Assembly: GCF_935822925.1 (NCBI RefSeq)
Contig: NZ_CAKXZS010000009.1
Span: 20,963-84,962 of the forward strand
Direction of reading: 5' to 3'
From: Mesorhizobium ventifaucium
GTDB lineage: Bacteria; Pseudomonadota; Alphaproteobacteria; Rhizobiales; Rhizobiaceae
Length of the DNA stretch: 64,000 nucleotides
Shown: piece after piece, positions 47,703 to 55,980 of the stretch
How positions within the stretch are numbered: the stretch's first letter is position 1
Layout of the letters: every line of letters starts with the position of its first letter
Program-made: the position numbers and the translations under genes
The notes under the pieces: model-generated
What the model saw: only the letters and a program-made list of their open reading frames with translations
Database searches by the model: none
What the model was told of the DNA's origin: nothing

Positions 47703-49079
47703 CTATGCCAGCGGCTTCAACTCCTGGGCGATGGTGGGCAGAAGTTCCGAGACGTTGGGGTGGATGTGCATGGCGCGCGCGAGCGTGCTGATCGGCGCCT
47801 TGGCGTACATCAGATCGAGCACGCAGTGGATTGCCTCGTCGCCGCCGGGGCCGAGCACCGAACAGCCGAGGATTTCGTTGGTGTCAGCATCGGCCAGGAT
47901 CTTCATGAAACCTTGCGTCTCGCCTTTTTCGACGGCGCGGCCAACGCGGGTCATCGGCCGCTGGCCGACCAGCGCGCGGCGGCCGGACTTTCTTACCGCT
48001 GTCTCGGTCATGCCGCAGCGGCCGAGCGGCGGGTCGGTATAGAGCGCATAGGCTTCGATGCGGTCGCTCACCCTGCGCGGGTCGTTGTCGAGCAGATTGG
48101 CGGCGACGATCTCGTAGTCGTTGTAGGAGGTGTGGGTGAAGGCGCCCTTGCCGTTGCAGTCGCCCATCGCCCAGATGCCGGGCACGCTGGTGCGCAGCTG
48201 GTCGTCGACGATAATGAAGCCGCGTTTGTCGACCTCGACGCCGGCCTTGTCGAGGCCGAGATCGTCGGTGTTGGGCGTCCGGCCTACTGCCAGCAGCACA
48301 TGCGAGCCGACAGCCGGCGCCTTGCCGGCGGTGAAAGTCACGGCAAAGTCGCTGCCCTGCCTGGCGAAGCTGATGTCGCCGGCGCCGAGATGAACCGTGA
48401 TGTCTTCGTTTTCGAGGATGGACAGGATGGCGGCCGAGACATCCTCGTCCTCGCGGCCGATCAGCCGCGGGCTTTTTTCGATCACCGTGACCTGTGAACC
48501 GAAACGGCGGAACATCTGCGCGAATTCGAGCGAGACGTAGCTGCCGCCGACGACGACGAGATGGCGCGGCAGCACGTCGAGATCCATCATCGATGAATTG
48601 GTCAGGAACGAAATGCCGTCGACGCCTGGCAGATCCGGCACCGAGGCACGGCCGCCGGTGTTGATGAATATTTTCCCGGCGCTCAGCAGGTCGTCGCCGA
48701 CGCGCACGATGTTGGCCGTCTCGAAGCGCGCATGGCCGCGATAAAGCGTGCATTTGTCCATGCCGGCAATCCAGCTCTCGAGGTTGCCGCGGGCGTCGTC
48801 CGACACCTTGTCCTTGCGCGCCTTGATCGCCGTGTAGTCGACGCCGACCGGACCGGAGAGCGTCACGCCGTAGTCGGCGGCGCTGCGGGCGAGATGCGCG
48901 GCATAGGCGCTGGCCACCATGGCCTTGGTCGGCATGCAGCCGGTGTTGACGCAGGTGCCGCCGACCAGCTTTCGCTCGATCAGCGCCACGCTCATGCCGG
49001 CCGCCGTCAAGCGGCCGGCGAGCGGCGGCCCGGCCTGTCCGGCGCCGATGATGATGGCGTCGAATGTCTTTGCCGTCAT
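47703..49079 (-). CDS. FAD-dependent pyridine nucleotide-disulfide oxidoreductase, mercuric-reductase-like
   Basis: 458 residues. N-terminal FAD site IIIGAGQAGPPLAGRL, redox-active disulfide GGTCVNTGCMPTKAMV, NAD site VVVGGSYVSLEFAQMFRRFGSQVTVIEK, FAD motif IWAMGDCNG, and C-terminal dimerisation domain with MHIHPNVSELLPT. The extra Cys pairs of true MerA are absent, so it is not a functional mercuric reductase by this criterion. ATG 49079 overlaps the DUF4126 stop by 4 bases. Confidence 0.87.
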   Translation of the reverse strand: MTAKTFDAIIIGAGQAGPPLAGRLTAAGMSVALIERKLVGGTCVNTGCMPTKAMVASAYAAHLARSAADYGVTLSGPVGVDYTAIKARKDKVSDDARGNLESWIAGMDKCTLYRGHARFETANIVRVGDDLLSAGKIFINTGGRASVPDLPGVDGISFLTNSSMMDLDVLPRHLVVVGGSYVSLEFAQMFRRFGSQVTVIEKSPRLIGREDEDVSAAILSILENEDITVHLGAGDISFARQGSDFAVTFTAGKAPAVGSHVLLAVGRTPNTDDLGLDKAGVEVDKRGFIIVDDQLRTSVPGIWAMGDCNGKGAFTHTSYNDYEIVAANLLDNDPRRVSDRIEAYALYTDPPLGRCGMTETAVRKSGRRALVGQRPMTRVGRAVEKGETQGFMKILADADTNEILGCSVLGPGGDEAIHCVLDLMYAKAPISTLARAMHIHPNVSELLPTIAQELKPLA

Positions 49080-49537
49080 GCCACCGCCACCACGATCAGC
49101 AGGCCGCCGATGATCGCTACCGCGTCCTCAATGAAGGCTGCGGGCGGATCCTTACCGAAAGCGGCGGCCAGGCGTTTACGCAGCTCGGCGCCGCCCAGCG
49201 TGCCGATCACCGCGCCGATGGCGCCGGCGATCAGGCCGCCGATGGTGGCGCCGCCGGTCGCGCCGATCACCGCGCCGGTGAAGGCGCCCATGACAATGCG
49301 TGCGCCGAACTGCTGCGGCACCTTGCGACTCGGCGTCGACGGCAACTGATCGGTGACCAGCTCGACGATGGCCAGGATGGTGAAGATGCCGACGGCGATC
49401 CAGTGGCCCATGAAACCAGCCCAGGTTCCGGCGACCGGCAGCCAGCCGAGCCAGGCGCCCCAGGCGACGGCGGCAGGCGCGGTCATGGCGCGAAGGCCGG
49501 CAACGACGCCGATCAGAAGTGCAAGGATGTACAGCAT
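49076..49537 (-). CDS. DUF4126 family membrane protein
   Basis: 153 residues, four or five hydrophobic segments rich in Gly and Ala (GAFTGAVIGATGGATIGGLIAGAIGA). N-terminus GVVAGLRAMTAPAAVAWGAWLGWL is characteristic of DUF4126. Function unknown. GAGGGGATC before ATG 49537; 4-base overlap with the oxidoreductase gene indicates an operon. Confidence 0.8.
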   Translation of the reverse strand: MLYILALLIGVVAGLRAMTAPAAVAWGAWLGWLPVAGTWAGFMGHWIAVGIFTILAIVELVTDQLPSTPSRKVPQQFGARIVMGAFTGAVIGATGGATIGGLIAGAIGAVIGTLGGAELRKRLAAAFGKDPPAAFIEDAVAIIGGLLIVVAVA

Positions 49538-49777
49538 GATTGATCCCCTCGATCACTCGGCCCGGGACAGCCCAGCCGGGGCAGGCTAGCATAGGTTCGG
49601 CATTTGACCAGAGGCCTGCGATCTCTGGCGTTATACCATTTTCATGGACACCATATTGAAACAGCAGGGTGAGACAGGAGGCATCAACCCGTTGCCCAAG
49701 TTGGATCAGCGAAGCGGCGGCCCAATGAGCATGGACGGTATGGGCCAGGATCCAGCGCGGGCGATCGCTTCAGGTTT

Positions 49778-49954
49778 GCGCTGCCCCTCATTGCCCTGCC
49801 GGGCATTTCTCCCCGTACAGTGACGGGGAGAAAGATGCCGTCATCGCCGATTTCGCCAACCTATAGCGTTGCAGAAAAGGCGCCGAGGTTGCGGCCAGCC
49901 CCTTCTCCCCGTTCACGGGGAGAAGATGCCGGCAGGCAGATGAGGGGCGGCGCC
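49778..49954. repeat. Dispersed inverted repeat with GCGCYGCCCCTCA ends
   Basis: Both ends read inward GCGC(T/C)GCCCCTCAT, then TGCC, CTGCCGG, CAT, TTCTCCCCGT. Two inner hairpins, each built on TCTCCCCG/CGGGGAGA, lie at 49808-49832 and 49904-49925. The end sequence matches one end of the inverted repeats around the DUF559 gene at 55.4-55.9 kb. Confidence 0.72.
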
Positions 49955-50030
49955 GACATCGACAGTGGTTGTTCCAACATGAGTTGGAGCTATCTTACCA
50001 CGCGCTCCTGAGCGTCCTTCGAGAATTCGC

Positions 50031-50213
50031 GGCGGCATTGCGGTCGAGTTCCTGTCGGATGCAACGGGGTCGTTGCCCTATGCCAAAAGCGCCGGCTACG
50101 CCTCGGCCGAGGACATCCATCGCGTGGTGACTGTTGTCCTGCAGTCGCGCTTCGCCGCCGTTCTCAAGACCGCCGAATGGATCGCGCGCTGGCACGCAGC
50201 GCCGCCTAGAAGT
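50031..50213 (+). pseudogene. 3' remnant of an isochorismatase-family cysteine hydrolase
   Basis: Plus-strand frame reading GGIAVEFLSDATGSLPYAKSAG, then YASAEDIHRVVTVVLQSRFAAVLKTAEWI. This resembles the C-terminal part of cysteine hydrolases (EFLSDATG.LPY.N.AG.ASAEEIHR pattern). There is no start or N-terminal half upstream and no stop at the expected end, so it is a fragment. Recognised from memory of the family pattern. Confidence 0.5.
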
Positions 50214-50282
50214 TTGGCGCGGCCAAGCAAAAGAGGGCGCCGCGTCGCTGCGGCGCCCCTACCATGCCGGCCTTCAAAATTC

Positions 50283-51962
50283 TCAGAACAGGCCTTCGAT
50301 CTGGCCCATCTCGTTCAGGAAGATCTTCTCCGAGGACGGCGCCTTGGGCAGGCCGGGCATGGTCATGACCTCGCCGCAGATGACGACGATGAAGCCGGCG
50401 CCGGCAGACAGCCTGACCTCGCGCACCGGCACGGTGTGGCCGGTCGGCGCGCCGCGCAGGTTCGGATCGGTCGAGAACGAATATTGCGTCTTGGCCATGC
50501 AAACCGGCAGGTTGCCGTAGCCGGCGTGCTCCCAGGCGTGGAGCTGGTCGCGCACCGACTTGTCGGCGATCGCTTCGGATCCGCGATAGATGCGCTGGAC
50601 GATGGTGTTGATCTTCTCGAACAGCGGCATGGCGTCGGGATAGAGCGGCGCAAACTGCGAGGAGCCGGATTCGGCCAGCGTCACCACCTTGTTGGCGAGT
50701 TCCTCGATGCCGGCCGAGCCGTGGGCCCAGTGCTTGCACAGGATCGCCTCTTCGCCCATCGAGGCGACATAGTCCTTCATCGCCCTGATTTCAGCGTCGG
50801 TGTCGGAATAGAAATGGTTGATGGCGACCACGGCAGGCACGCCGAACTGCCTGACATTCTCGATGTGGCGGCCGAGATTGGCGCAGCCCTTCTTGACCGC
50901 CTCGACGTTCTCCTTGCCGAGATCTTCTTTCTTGACGCCGCCATTCATCTTCATGGCGCGCACGGTGGCGACGATAACCGTGGCTGCCGGCTTCAGGCCG
51001 GCCTTGCGGCACTTGATGTCGAAGAATTTTTCGGCGCCGAGATCAGCGCCGAAACCGGCTTCAGTGACGACATAGTCGGCTAGTTTTAGCGCTGTCGTGG
51101 TGGCGACGACCGAGTTGCAGCCATGCGCGATGTTGGCGAAGGGGCCGCCATGGACGAAGGCCGGGTTGTTCTCCAGCGTCTGCACCAGGTTGGGCTGCAT
51201 GGCGTCCTTCAGCAGCACGGCCATGGCGCCGTCGGCCTTGAGGTCGCGGGCGTAGACGGCCGACTTGTCGCGGCGATAGGCGACGATGATGTCGCCGAGG
51301 CGCTTTTCCAGGTCCTTTAGGTCGGTGGCGAGGCACAGGATCGCCATGACTTCCGAGGCGACGGTGATGTCGAAGCCAGCCTCGCGCGGAAAGCCGTTGG
51401 CGGCGCCGCCGAGCGAGCAAATGATCTCGCGCAGTGCGCGGTCGTTCATGTCCATGACGCGGCGCCAGACGACGCGGCGGATGTCGATGCCGAGCTCGTT
51501 GCCCCAGTAGATGTGGTTGTCGATCAGCGCCGAAAGCAAATTATGCGCCGTGGTGATGGCATGGAAATCGCCGGTGAAGTGGAGGTTCATGTCCTCCATC
51601 GGCACGACCTGCGCATAGCCGCCGCCGGCAGCGCCGCCCTTGACGCCGAAATTCGGCCCGAGCGAGGCCTCGCGGATGCAGACGATGGCCTTCTTGCCGA
51701 TGCGGTTGAGACCGTCGCCGAGGCCCACTGTCGTCGTCGTCTTGCCTTCGCCGGCCGGCGTCGGGTTGATGGCGGTGACGAGGATCAGCTTGCCGTCCTT
51801 GTTTGCCTTCACCGACTTGATGAACTCGGCCGAGATCTTCGCCTTGTCGTGGCCGTAAGGCAAAAGATGCTCGCTCGGAATGCCGATCTTCTGGCCGATC
51901 GCCTGGATCTGCTTCTTGTCGGCGGCGCGCGCGATCTCGATGTCGGACTTCACTTCGGCCAT
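50283..51962 (-). CDS. fhs: Formate-tetrahydrofolate ligase
   Basis: 559 residues, normal length. P-loop [53 protein letters not shown] and the C-terminal [18 protein letters not shown] are highly conserved Fhs blocks. Makes 10-formyl-THF from formate, THF and ATP for C1 metabolism. Start ATG 51962 follows AGAGGAAAG; a 32-residue upstream extension is unlikely. A well-formed promoter lies at 52060-52088. Confidence 0.96.
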   Translation of the reverse strand: MAEVKSDIEIARAADKKQIQAIGQKIGIPSEHLLPYGHDKAKISAEFIKSVKANKDGKLILVTAINPTPAGEGKTTTTVGLGDGLNRIGKKAIVCIREASLGPNFGVKGGAAGGGYAQVVPMEDMNLHFTGDFHAITTAHNLLSALIDNHIYWGNELGIDIRRVVWRRVMDMNDRALREIICSLGGAANGFPREAGFDITVASEVMAILCLATDLKDLEKRLGDIIVAYRRDKSAVYARDLKADGAMAVLLKDAMQPNLVQTLENNPAFVHGGPFANIAHGCNSVVATTTALKLADYVVTEAGFGADLGAEKFFDIKCRKAGLKPAATVIVATVRAMKMNGGVKKEDLGKENVEAVKKGCANLGRHIENVRQFGVPAVVAINHFYSDTDAEIRAMKDYVASMGEEAILCKHWAHGSAGIEELANKVVTLAESGSSQFAPLYPDAMPLFEKINTIVQRIYRGSEAIADKSVRDQLHAWEHAGYGNLPVCMAKTQYSFSTDPNLRGAPTGHTVPVREVRLSAGAGFIVVICGEVMTMPGLPKAPSSEKIFLNEMGQIEGLF

Positions 51963-52278
51963 GGCGGCTTTCCTCTGGATTGGACGGTGGAGGGGACGGG
52001 TTTGATCAGTATGGTCGCAAGCCTGCTCGAAACAGCCTGGCGCTGCAGGCGAGGGCACGTTCTAACCCTGTCGCTGCCGTGGCGTCAACTTGCATGCAAC
52101 TATGTTTCCTCTAGAGAAAGGCGACTCTGTTTCCCGGTCGACCTGTCCCGGGTCTTCGCGCCCGGTTGTCGCGCCGTATAGAAGCCAGAGCACGCGCCGT
52201 CCTGCCGTCTCAAAACAGCCGCGGAATGCACGGAATGCGACAGGGTTCGAGCGCTGGTCGGCGCTTCGACCGGTGGCG
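51963..52278. other. fhs upstream region
   Basis: 316 bases containing the fhs promoter (52060-52088) and about 90 bases of 5' untranslated leader. No gene or known riboswitch is recognised. Confidence 0.5.
52060..52088 (-). promoter_or_regulatory. Predicted sigma-70-type promoter of fhs
   Basis: Minus strand TTGACG (52083-52088), 17-base spacer, TTAGAA (52060-52065). Start predicted near 52053, about 90 bases before the fhs ATG. Confidence 0.5.
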
Positions 52279-52674
52279 CTAGAATGCGCCGATCTGGTGC
52301 ATCAACCCCAAGCCGTCAAGCTGCCCGAAATGCTCGACCACGATGCCGTTCTCAACCCGATCAATGTGAATCACCCCAACCGAGACGCAATTTCCGCTTG
52401 GCTCGACGCCATGGAAGATGCCGGTGTGCGTGCCCTGAAAGCGGCCGCGCGTGACCACCTTGTCGGCATCGCTGACAAAGTCGTCCATGACGTGATGTCC
52501 GTCCGGAAATCCAGCAAAGAACTCGGTCAGGGATTTGCGCCAGTCATCGAAGCCGATCGGATTGGCGCTGCCGAGATGAACTGTGAGATCCGGAGAGACC
52601 AGATTGGCCAGTCTATCCCAGTCTTGCGCATCGATCGTGGCATAGAAATTTCGAGCAATTTCCCGGATATCCAT
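52279..52674 (-). CDS. SnoaL-like/ester-cyclase family protein
   Basis: 131 residues, NTF2-like cone fold: FYATIDAQDWDRLANLVSPDLTVHLGS, FDDWRKSLTEFFAGFPDGHHVMDDFVSDADKVVTRGRFQGTHTG-type pattern and VIHIDRVENGIVVEHFGQLDGLGLMHQIG. Typical of small polyketide-cyclase-like proteins of unknown substrate. ATG 52674 with GCGAGGA upstream. Confidence 0.8.
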   Translation of the reverse strand: MDIREIARNFYATIDAQDWDRLANLVSPDLTVHLGSANPIGFDDWRKSLTEFFAGFPDGHHVMDDFVSDADKVVTRGRFQGTHTGIFHGVEPSGNCVSVGVIHIDRVENGIVVEHFGQLDGLGLMHQIGAF

Positions 52675-52834
52675 CGTGTGTCCTCGCTGGCTGCCGCCCA
52701 CGGTTGAACGACGACGAGACGATCAGGTTCCGCTCCTCACAATGCGCAGCCGAACTGCTGCGTCAGCACGTTGCCGATCCCGACCAGGGCCAGCGGTGAT
52801 TTCAAGCCAAGGCGTCTTTCACCAATCGCTTGCT

Positions 52835-53977
52835 TCACCGATCCAGAACGGACCTGACCTCGACGAGGTTCGATCGCACCCTAAGCACATAGAATCCCAT
52901 CGTGGTGAGGTGGGTGGGCATGATCCAGCCATCCTCGCGGCCGTTGGAGATTATCAGAGGCTGGATGGCGAGCGCTGCCTTGAGCTGGCCTTCAACGCTG
53001 TTCCACAGCGGCGTGAGGCCGCGATTGTCGAGGATCTGCTGGAAGTCGTGATGCGCCGCCGTCAGGATGCCGTAATAGCCGTAGAGCTGGCCGTAGGCGA
53101 ACCAGAAGCGGTCGTCAGCGCGCGTGTCGAACCAGCCGCTGTTGAAATTCTGCGAACGGTCACGGATCAGGTCCGACGTCGAGCCTATGTCACTCGCGAT
53201 CCGGTCGACGAACTGTAACAGATTGTCGGCGCGCGCGTTGAAGACCACCTCGCATTTCATGAGCCGGTCGTTGAAGGCGCGAAGGCTGTTCGCCGCCGTG
53301 CGATAAAAACTCGGCGTCGGGGTTTTCGGACCAAAGGGCCTGAAGCCGAAATACCAGGTTTCCTCGTCGAAGGTGATGGCGCCGCGCGCATCCTGCAGGT
53401 TCTGGTCGATCTGGCTGGTGCCGCGGACGCGGCCCAGCGTGTCGACAAGCTCGACCGCGGTGCGCCGGATGGCCTGATTGACGCCGCGCTGGAAGGAGGC
53501 CTTGTTGTCGAGAAACGGCGTGCGGTCCCAGTCCATGCCGAAGAACCCGAGCTTGTAGAGTATCATCGACGAGATCCAGGCGTTCTCGTTGACGTTGAAA
53601 TCGATGAGATCGGCCGAGACCTGGACAATGGCAGAGTTGGTGCAGGTCTTGACCTCTCCCTCGACGCCAGCGGTTTCCCCGGTGGCGGAGGGAGCGGGCT
53701 GCGCCGGGGCGGTTCCGGCCGGCTGCTTGAAATTATAGGCTTCCGCATAGGCGGGATTGAAATTGCTCCAGACCTGCGTGTTCCAGATGAAATAGCCGTA
53801 GAGGCCGATCAGCATGAGCAGAGCGAGGCCGAGCACCGCCTTCAGGATCCAGCCGCGCTGCGTATACCAGCGCCCGGCCCAGATGAACGGCCACAGGATC
53901 ACGCCGACGGCGAAGCCGATGCCGCGGCCAATCCACTGGAACATCCGTGTGAAGAAATTCACGATCGGATCAAGCAT
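52835..53977 (-). CDS. DUF2333 family membrane-anchored protein
   Basis: 380 residues. Two N-terminal hydrophobic segments (about 15-35 and 45-65: FAVGVILWPFIWAGRW, ILKAVLGLALLMLIGLYGYFIW), then a proline/alanine linker (about 85-105) and a large soluble domain with DFNVNENAWISSMILYKLGFFGMDWDRTPFLDNKASFQRG. This is the DUF2333 pattern. Topology suggests a domain outside the inner membrane. Last gene of the five-gene block; 50 bases after the upstream gene. Function unknown. Confidence 0.78.
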   Translation of the reverse strand: MLDPIVNFFTRMFQWIGRGIGFAVGVILWPFIWAGRWYTQRGWILKAVLGLALLMLIGLYGYFIWNTQVWSNFNPAYAEAYNFKQPAGTAPAQPAPSATGETAGVEGEVKTCTNSAIVQVSADLIDFNVNENAWISSMILYKLGFFGMDWDRTPFLDNKASFQRGVNQAIRRTAVELVDTLGRVRGTSQIDQNLQDARGAITFDEETWYFGFRPFGPKTPTPSFYRTAANSLRAFNDRLMKCEVVFNARADNLLQFVDRIASDIGSTSDLIRDRSQNFNSGWFDTRADDRFWFAYGQLYGYYGILTAAHHDFQQILDNRGLTPLWNSVEGQLKAALAIQPLIISNGREDGWIMPTHLTTMGFYVLRVRSNLVEVRSVLDR

Positions 53978-54027
53978 GGCGATGTCACCCCTCGTCAGTC
54001 AGCCAAGAATTCGATAAGGTTTGGCAT

Positions 54028-55332
54028 TCAATCGGTAAGGCCGTAGAGGCGTGTGCGAAACGCCACCTTGTCTTTCAGATATGTGGTTTTCAGAACGTCC
54101 ACAACATGCGATCGCCAGGCGTCGCTGAAGCCGTCATAGTCCCTGTAAAAGCCCGGTTTGTTGAAGACGTAGCGCGAGACGAAGTCCTGCGGCACGAAAT
54201 CCGAGATCAGCTGGTTGGTCAGCCAGGCGTCGGGATGGCCGGGCTTGGCCCGGATCGCCAGGAAACGCTGCTGCGGGAACACGTCCTCGACCTTGAGATA
54301 GCCGAGGTGAGCGATCTCGCGCTTGGCGGCGTTGAGAAAGGGAAAATTGCCGTCCCTGGTGATCAGGTCGGCATGGCTGTGGATCCAGGTCTGCAGCCAG
54401 ACCTTGTCGACGTCGGTCAGGTTGCGGTCGGGCTCGGCGTCACGAATCAGCGAGCGCACCACCATCTCGGCACGATGTTCGAGATAGCCTGATGTTTCGA
54501 TCCACGAGGCCCGCGGCAGTTCGATGCGGCCGGTCGCGGCGAGGAACTTGAACACCCTGTCGGCATCGTCGATCGAGAGGTAGCTCACTTGCCACGGCCG
54601 CGAGCGGCGGAAGCCGGGTGCCGCCGGGTCGCTGATCACCGTCGTCATATCACGGTCGATGAACACATAGAGCCCGCCGAAATGGCTGGTCCAATAGGCG
54701 CTGTGGCGAAAGATCACCCGATCCGGCACCAGCGCGTTCTCGCGGATGTCGCCGCAGATCTTGGCCAGCTCGACCATGCGGGTGAGCATGGCGCTGTCGC
54801 GCCAGGCGTCCGGTTCCTGCTTCAGCCGGTCGACGAGCTTACCGAGTTCGGCGGCTTTGCCGAGCACGTCCTCCGCCGACAGCACCTTGAACTCGACCTG
54901 GTTGATCGACAGCAGGTCCTCGATGTCGTCGACCTTGGGGACCGAATCCTCGATCTCGCCATAGATGACATCCTTGATGGTCAGCGCGTCGATGGCGCGC
55001 TGGTTCGTCGACATGAACTCGAACATCAGTTGCGAGGTGTTGGAAAAGGCGGTGTGGACCACCGGCAGGTCGACCTGCGACGGCGTCAGGATGATGAAGC
55101 GGCGGTTGATCTCGTTGGGATCGAGGTAGTTGTAGTCGCCGCATTCCTCGGCCACCTGCGGCGAGAAGCCGGTGCGGTCGATCTCGAAGCTCTTCAGCTT
55201 CGTCGGCTTCAGGCCGAAGGCGACCAAAGCCTTGTTGTAGCGATGGATCAGATGCGGCTCGTCAATGGTCAGCAGCCGGCCATAGATCAGCTCGTTCTCG
55301 CGCAGCAGATCGGGTGATTTGGCGGGGCTCAT
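54028..55332 (-). CDS. Uncharacterised protein of the AAA/DUF2333 block (possibly DUF6638)
   Basis: 434 residues, cytoplasmic, no membrane segment. No catalytic motif recognised; conserved-looking blocks are NELIYGRLLTIDEPHLIHRYNKAL, LDPNEINRRFIILTPSQVDLPVVHTAFSNTSQLM-type region and FGGLYVFIDRDMTTVISD. I think this corresponds to the DUF6638 group, from memory. Start ATG 55332; a longer frame upstream runs through the inserted repeat and nuclease gene in another frame. Separated from the AAA gene by the inserted DUF559 cassette. Confidence 0.65.
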   Translation of the reverse strand: MSPAKSPDLLRENELIYGRLLTIDEPHLIHRYNKALVAFGLKPTKLKSFEIDRTGFSPQVAEECGDYNYLDPNEINRRFIILTPSQVDLPVVHTAFSNTSQLMFEFMSTNQRAIDALTIKDVIYGEIEDSVPKVDDIEDLLSINQVEFKVLSAEDVLGKAAELGKLVDRLKQEPDAWRDSAMLTRMVELAKICGDIRENALVPDRVIFRHSAYWTSHFGGLYVFIDRDMTTVISDPAAPGFRRSRPWQVSYLSIDDADRVFKFLAATGRIELPRASWIETSGYLEHRAEMVVRSLIRDAEPDRNLTDVDKVWLQTWIHSHADLITRDGNFPFLNAAKREIAHLGYLKVEDVFPQQRFLAIRAKPGHPDAWLTNQLISDFVPQDFVSRYVFNKPGFYRDYDGFSDAWRSHVVDVLKTTYLKDKVAFRTRLYGLTD

Positions 55333-55374
55333 GAGCGTGGATCCAAAGGATTTTGCGCTAAAGGACGAGGCGCC

Positions 55375-55430
55375 AACGCTGACGCCCCCCTCTCCCCGTT
55401 CTTCACGGGGAGAGGGTAAGGGTGAGGGGC
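55375..55430. repeat. Left inverted repeat of the DUF559 cassette
   Basis: Perfect inverted copy of 55846-55901. Contains an internal hairpin of the 'CTCCCC/GGGGAG' family. Confidence 0.92.
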
Positions 55431-55441
55431 GGCGCAAGCGA

Positions 55442-55840
55442 TCAAGGACATGTCTCTCCATAGCCTTTGGCGGCAACAAATCTAAGATCATGCGTTTCGA
55501 TACGGCGTTCGAGGCGTCCTTCGATCGCAGCCAGTATTGTTTCAAGAACTTCTTCGCGGTCCCAAAAGCGCAGCATGGACCAGCCATTCGAGACGATGAA
55601 GCGATCCCGGATTCGATCATGATTGCTGCCGACATGCTGACTCCCGTCAACTTCGACAACAAGCTGGCACTCCCTGCAGGCGAAGTCGGCGAAATAGGAG
55701 CCTATCGCAAACTGCCGCACGAATTTATGGCCGTTCAGCCTGCGGTCACGCAGTTCCATCCAGAGCGCGGTTTCGGCGTCATTGTCCGATTGACGCAGGC
55801 GTCTCGCTCGCCTCGTTGTCTCGATTTCTGGTCCACGCAT
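55442..55840 (-). CDS. DUF559 endonuclease-like protein
   Basis: 132 residues, Vsr/PD-(D/E)XK-like: RRLRQSDNDAETALWMELRDRRLNGHKFVRQFAIGSYFADFACRECQLVVEVDGSQH, with the acidic residues in DFAC and EVDG typical of the active site, then NGWSMLRFWDREEVLETILAAIEGRL. ATG 55840 is preceded by GTGAGGGGCAGCGC, so its ribosome binding site is supplied by the inverted repeat itself. A GTG at 55909 would translate the repeat as extra residues. Function unknown; nuclease activity is inferred from fold. Confidence 0.8.
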   Translation of the reverse strand: MRGPEIETTRRARRLRQSDNDAETALWMELRDRRLNGHKFVRQFAIGSYFADFACRECQLVVEVDGSQHVGSNHDRIRDRFIVSNGWSMLRFWDREEVLETILAAIEGRLERRIETHDLRFVAAKGYGETCP

Positions 55841-55845
55841 GCGCT

Positions 55846-55901
55846 GCCCCTCACCCTTACCCTCTCCCCGTGAAGAACGGGGAGAGGGGGGCGTCAGCGT
55901 T
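55846..55901. repeat. Right inverted repeat of the DUF559 cassette
   Basis: Perfect inverted copy of 55375-55430. Its inner end carries the GAGGGG used as ribosome site by the DUF559 gene. Confidence 0.92.
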
Positions 55902-55980
55902 TGAACCACATCTTTCAGCGTTGCTGTGGGATCCTATCCATTGCTCCAACGGCAATGATATCCAAGCACAAGGAAGAACC

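Larger units (their letters stand above)
49538..50282. other. Long non-coding stretch with repeat and gene remnant
   Basis: 745 bases with no intact gene. It holds the promoter side of the DUF4126 operon, the dispersed inverted repeat at 49778-49954, and a remnant of an isochorismatase-type hydrolase at 50031-50213 (listed separately). Confidence 0.6.
55375..55901. mobile_element. DUF559 cassette bounded by perfect 56-bp inverted repeats
   Basis: 55375-55430 and 55846-55901 are exact inverted copies (56 of 56), starting AACGCTGACGCCCCCCTCTC at the outer ends, and similarity continues inward for about 9 more bases (to 55439 and 55837) with two mismatches. Each arm is itself a hairpin (CTCTCCCCGT..ACGGGGAGAG). 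Between them sits one DUF559 nuclease-like gene. It interrupts an otherwise tightly spaced minus-strand gene block. Confidence 0.72.

Noticed and set aside
47703..49079. Mercuric reductase assignment
   Set aside because: Has the CxxxxC redox pair but lacks the N-terminal heavy-metal domain and C-terminal cysteine pair of MerA, and there are no mer genes nearby.
49778..49954. CRISPR-like repeats
   Set aside because: Hairpins are inverted, of unequal spacing and only two in number; there are no regular spacers or cas genes.
50073..51083. 336-codon plus-strand frame opposite fhs
   Set aside because: Only its first 50 codons (50073-50213) look protein-like (hydrolase fragment); the remainder is antisense to fhs.
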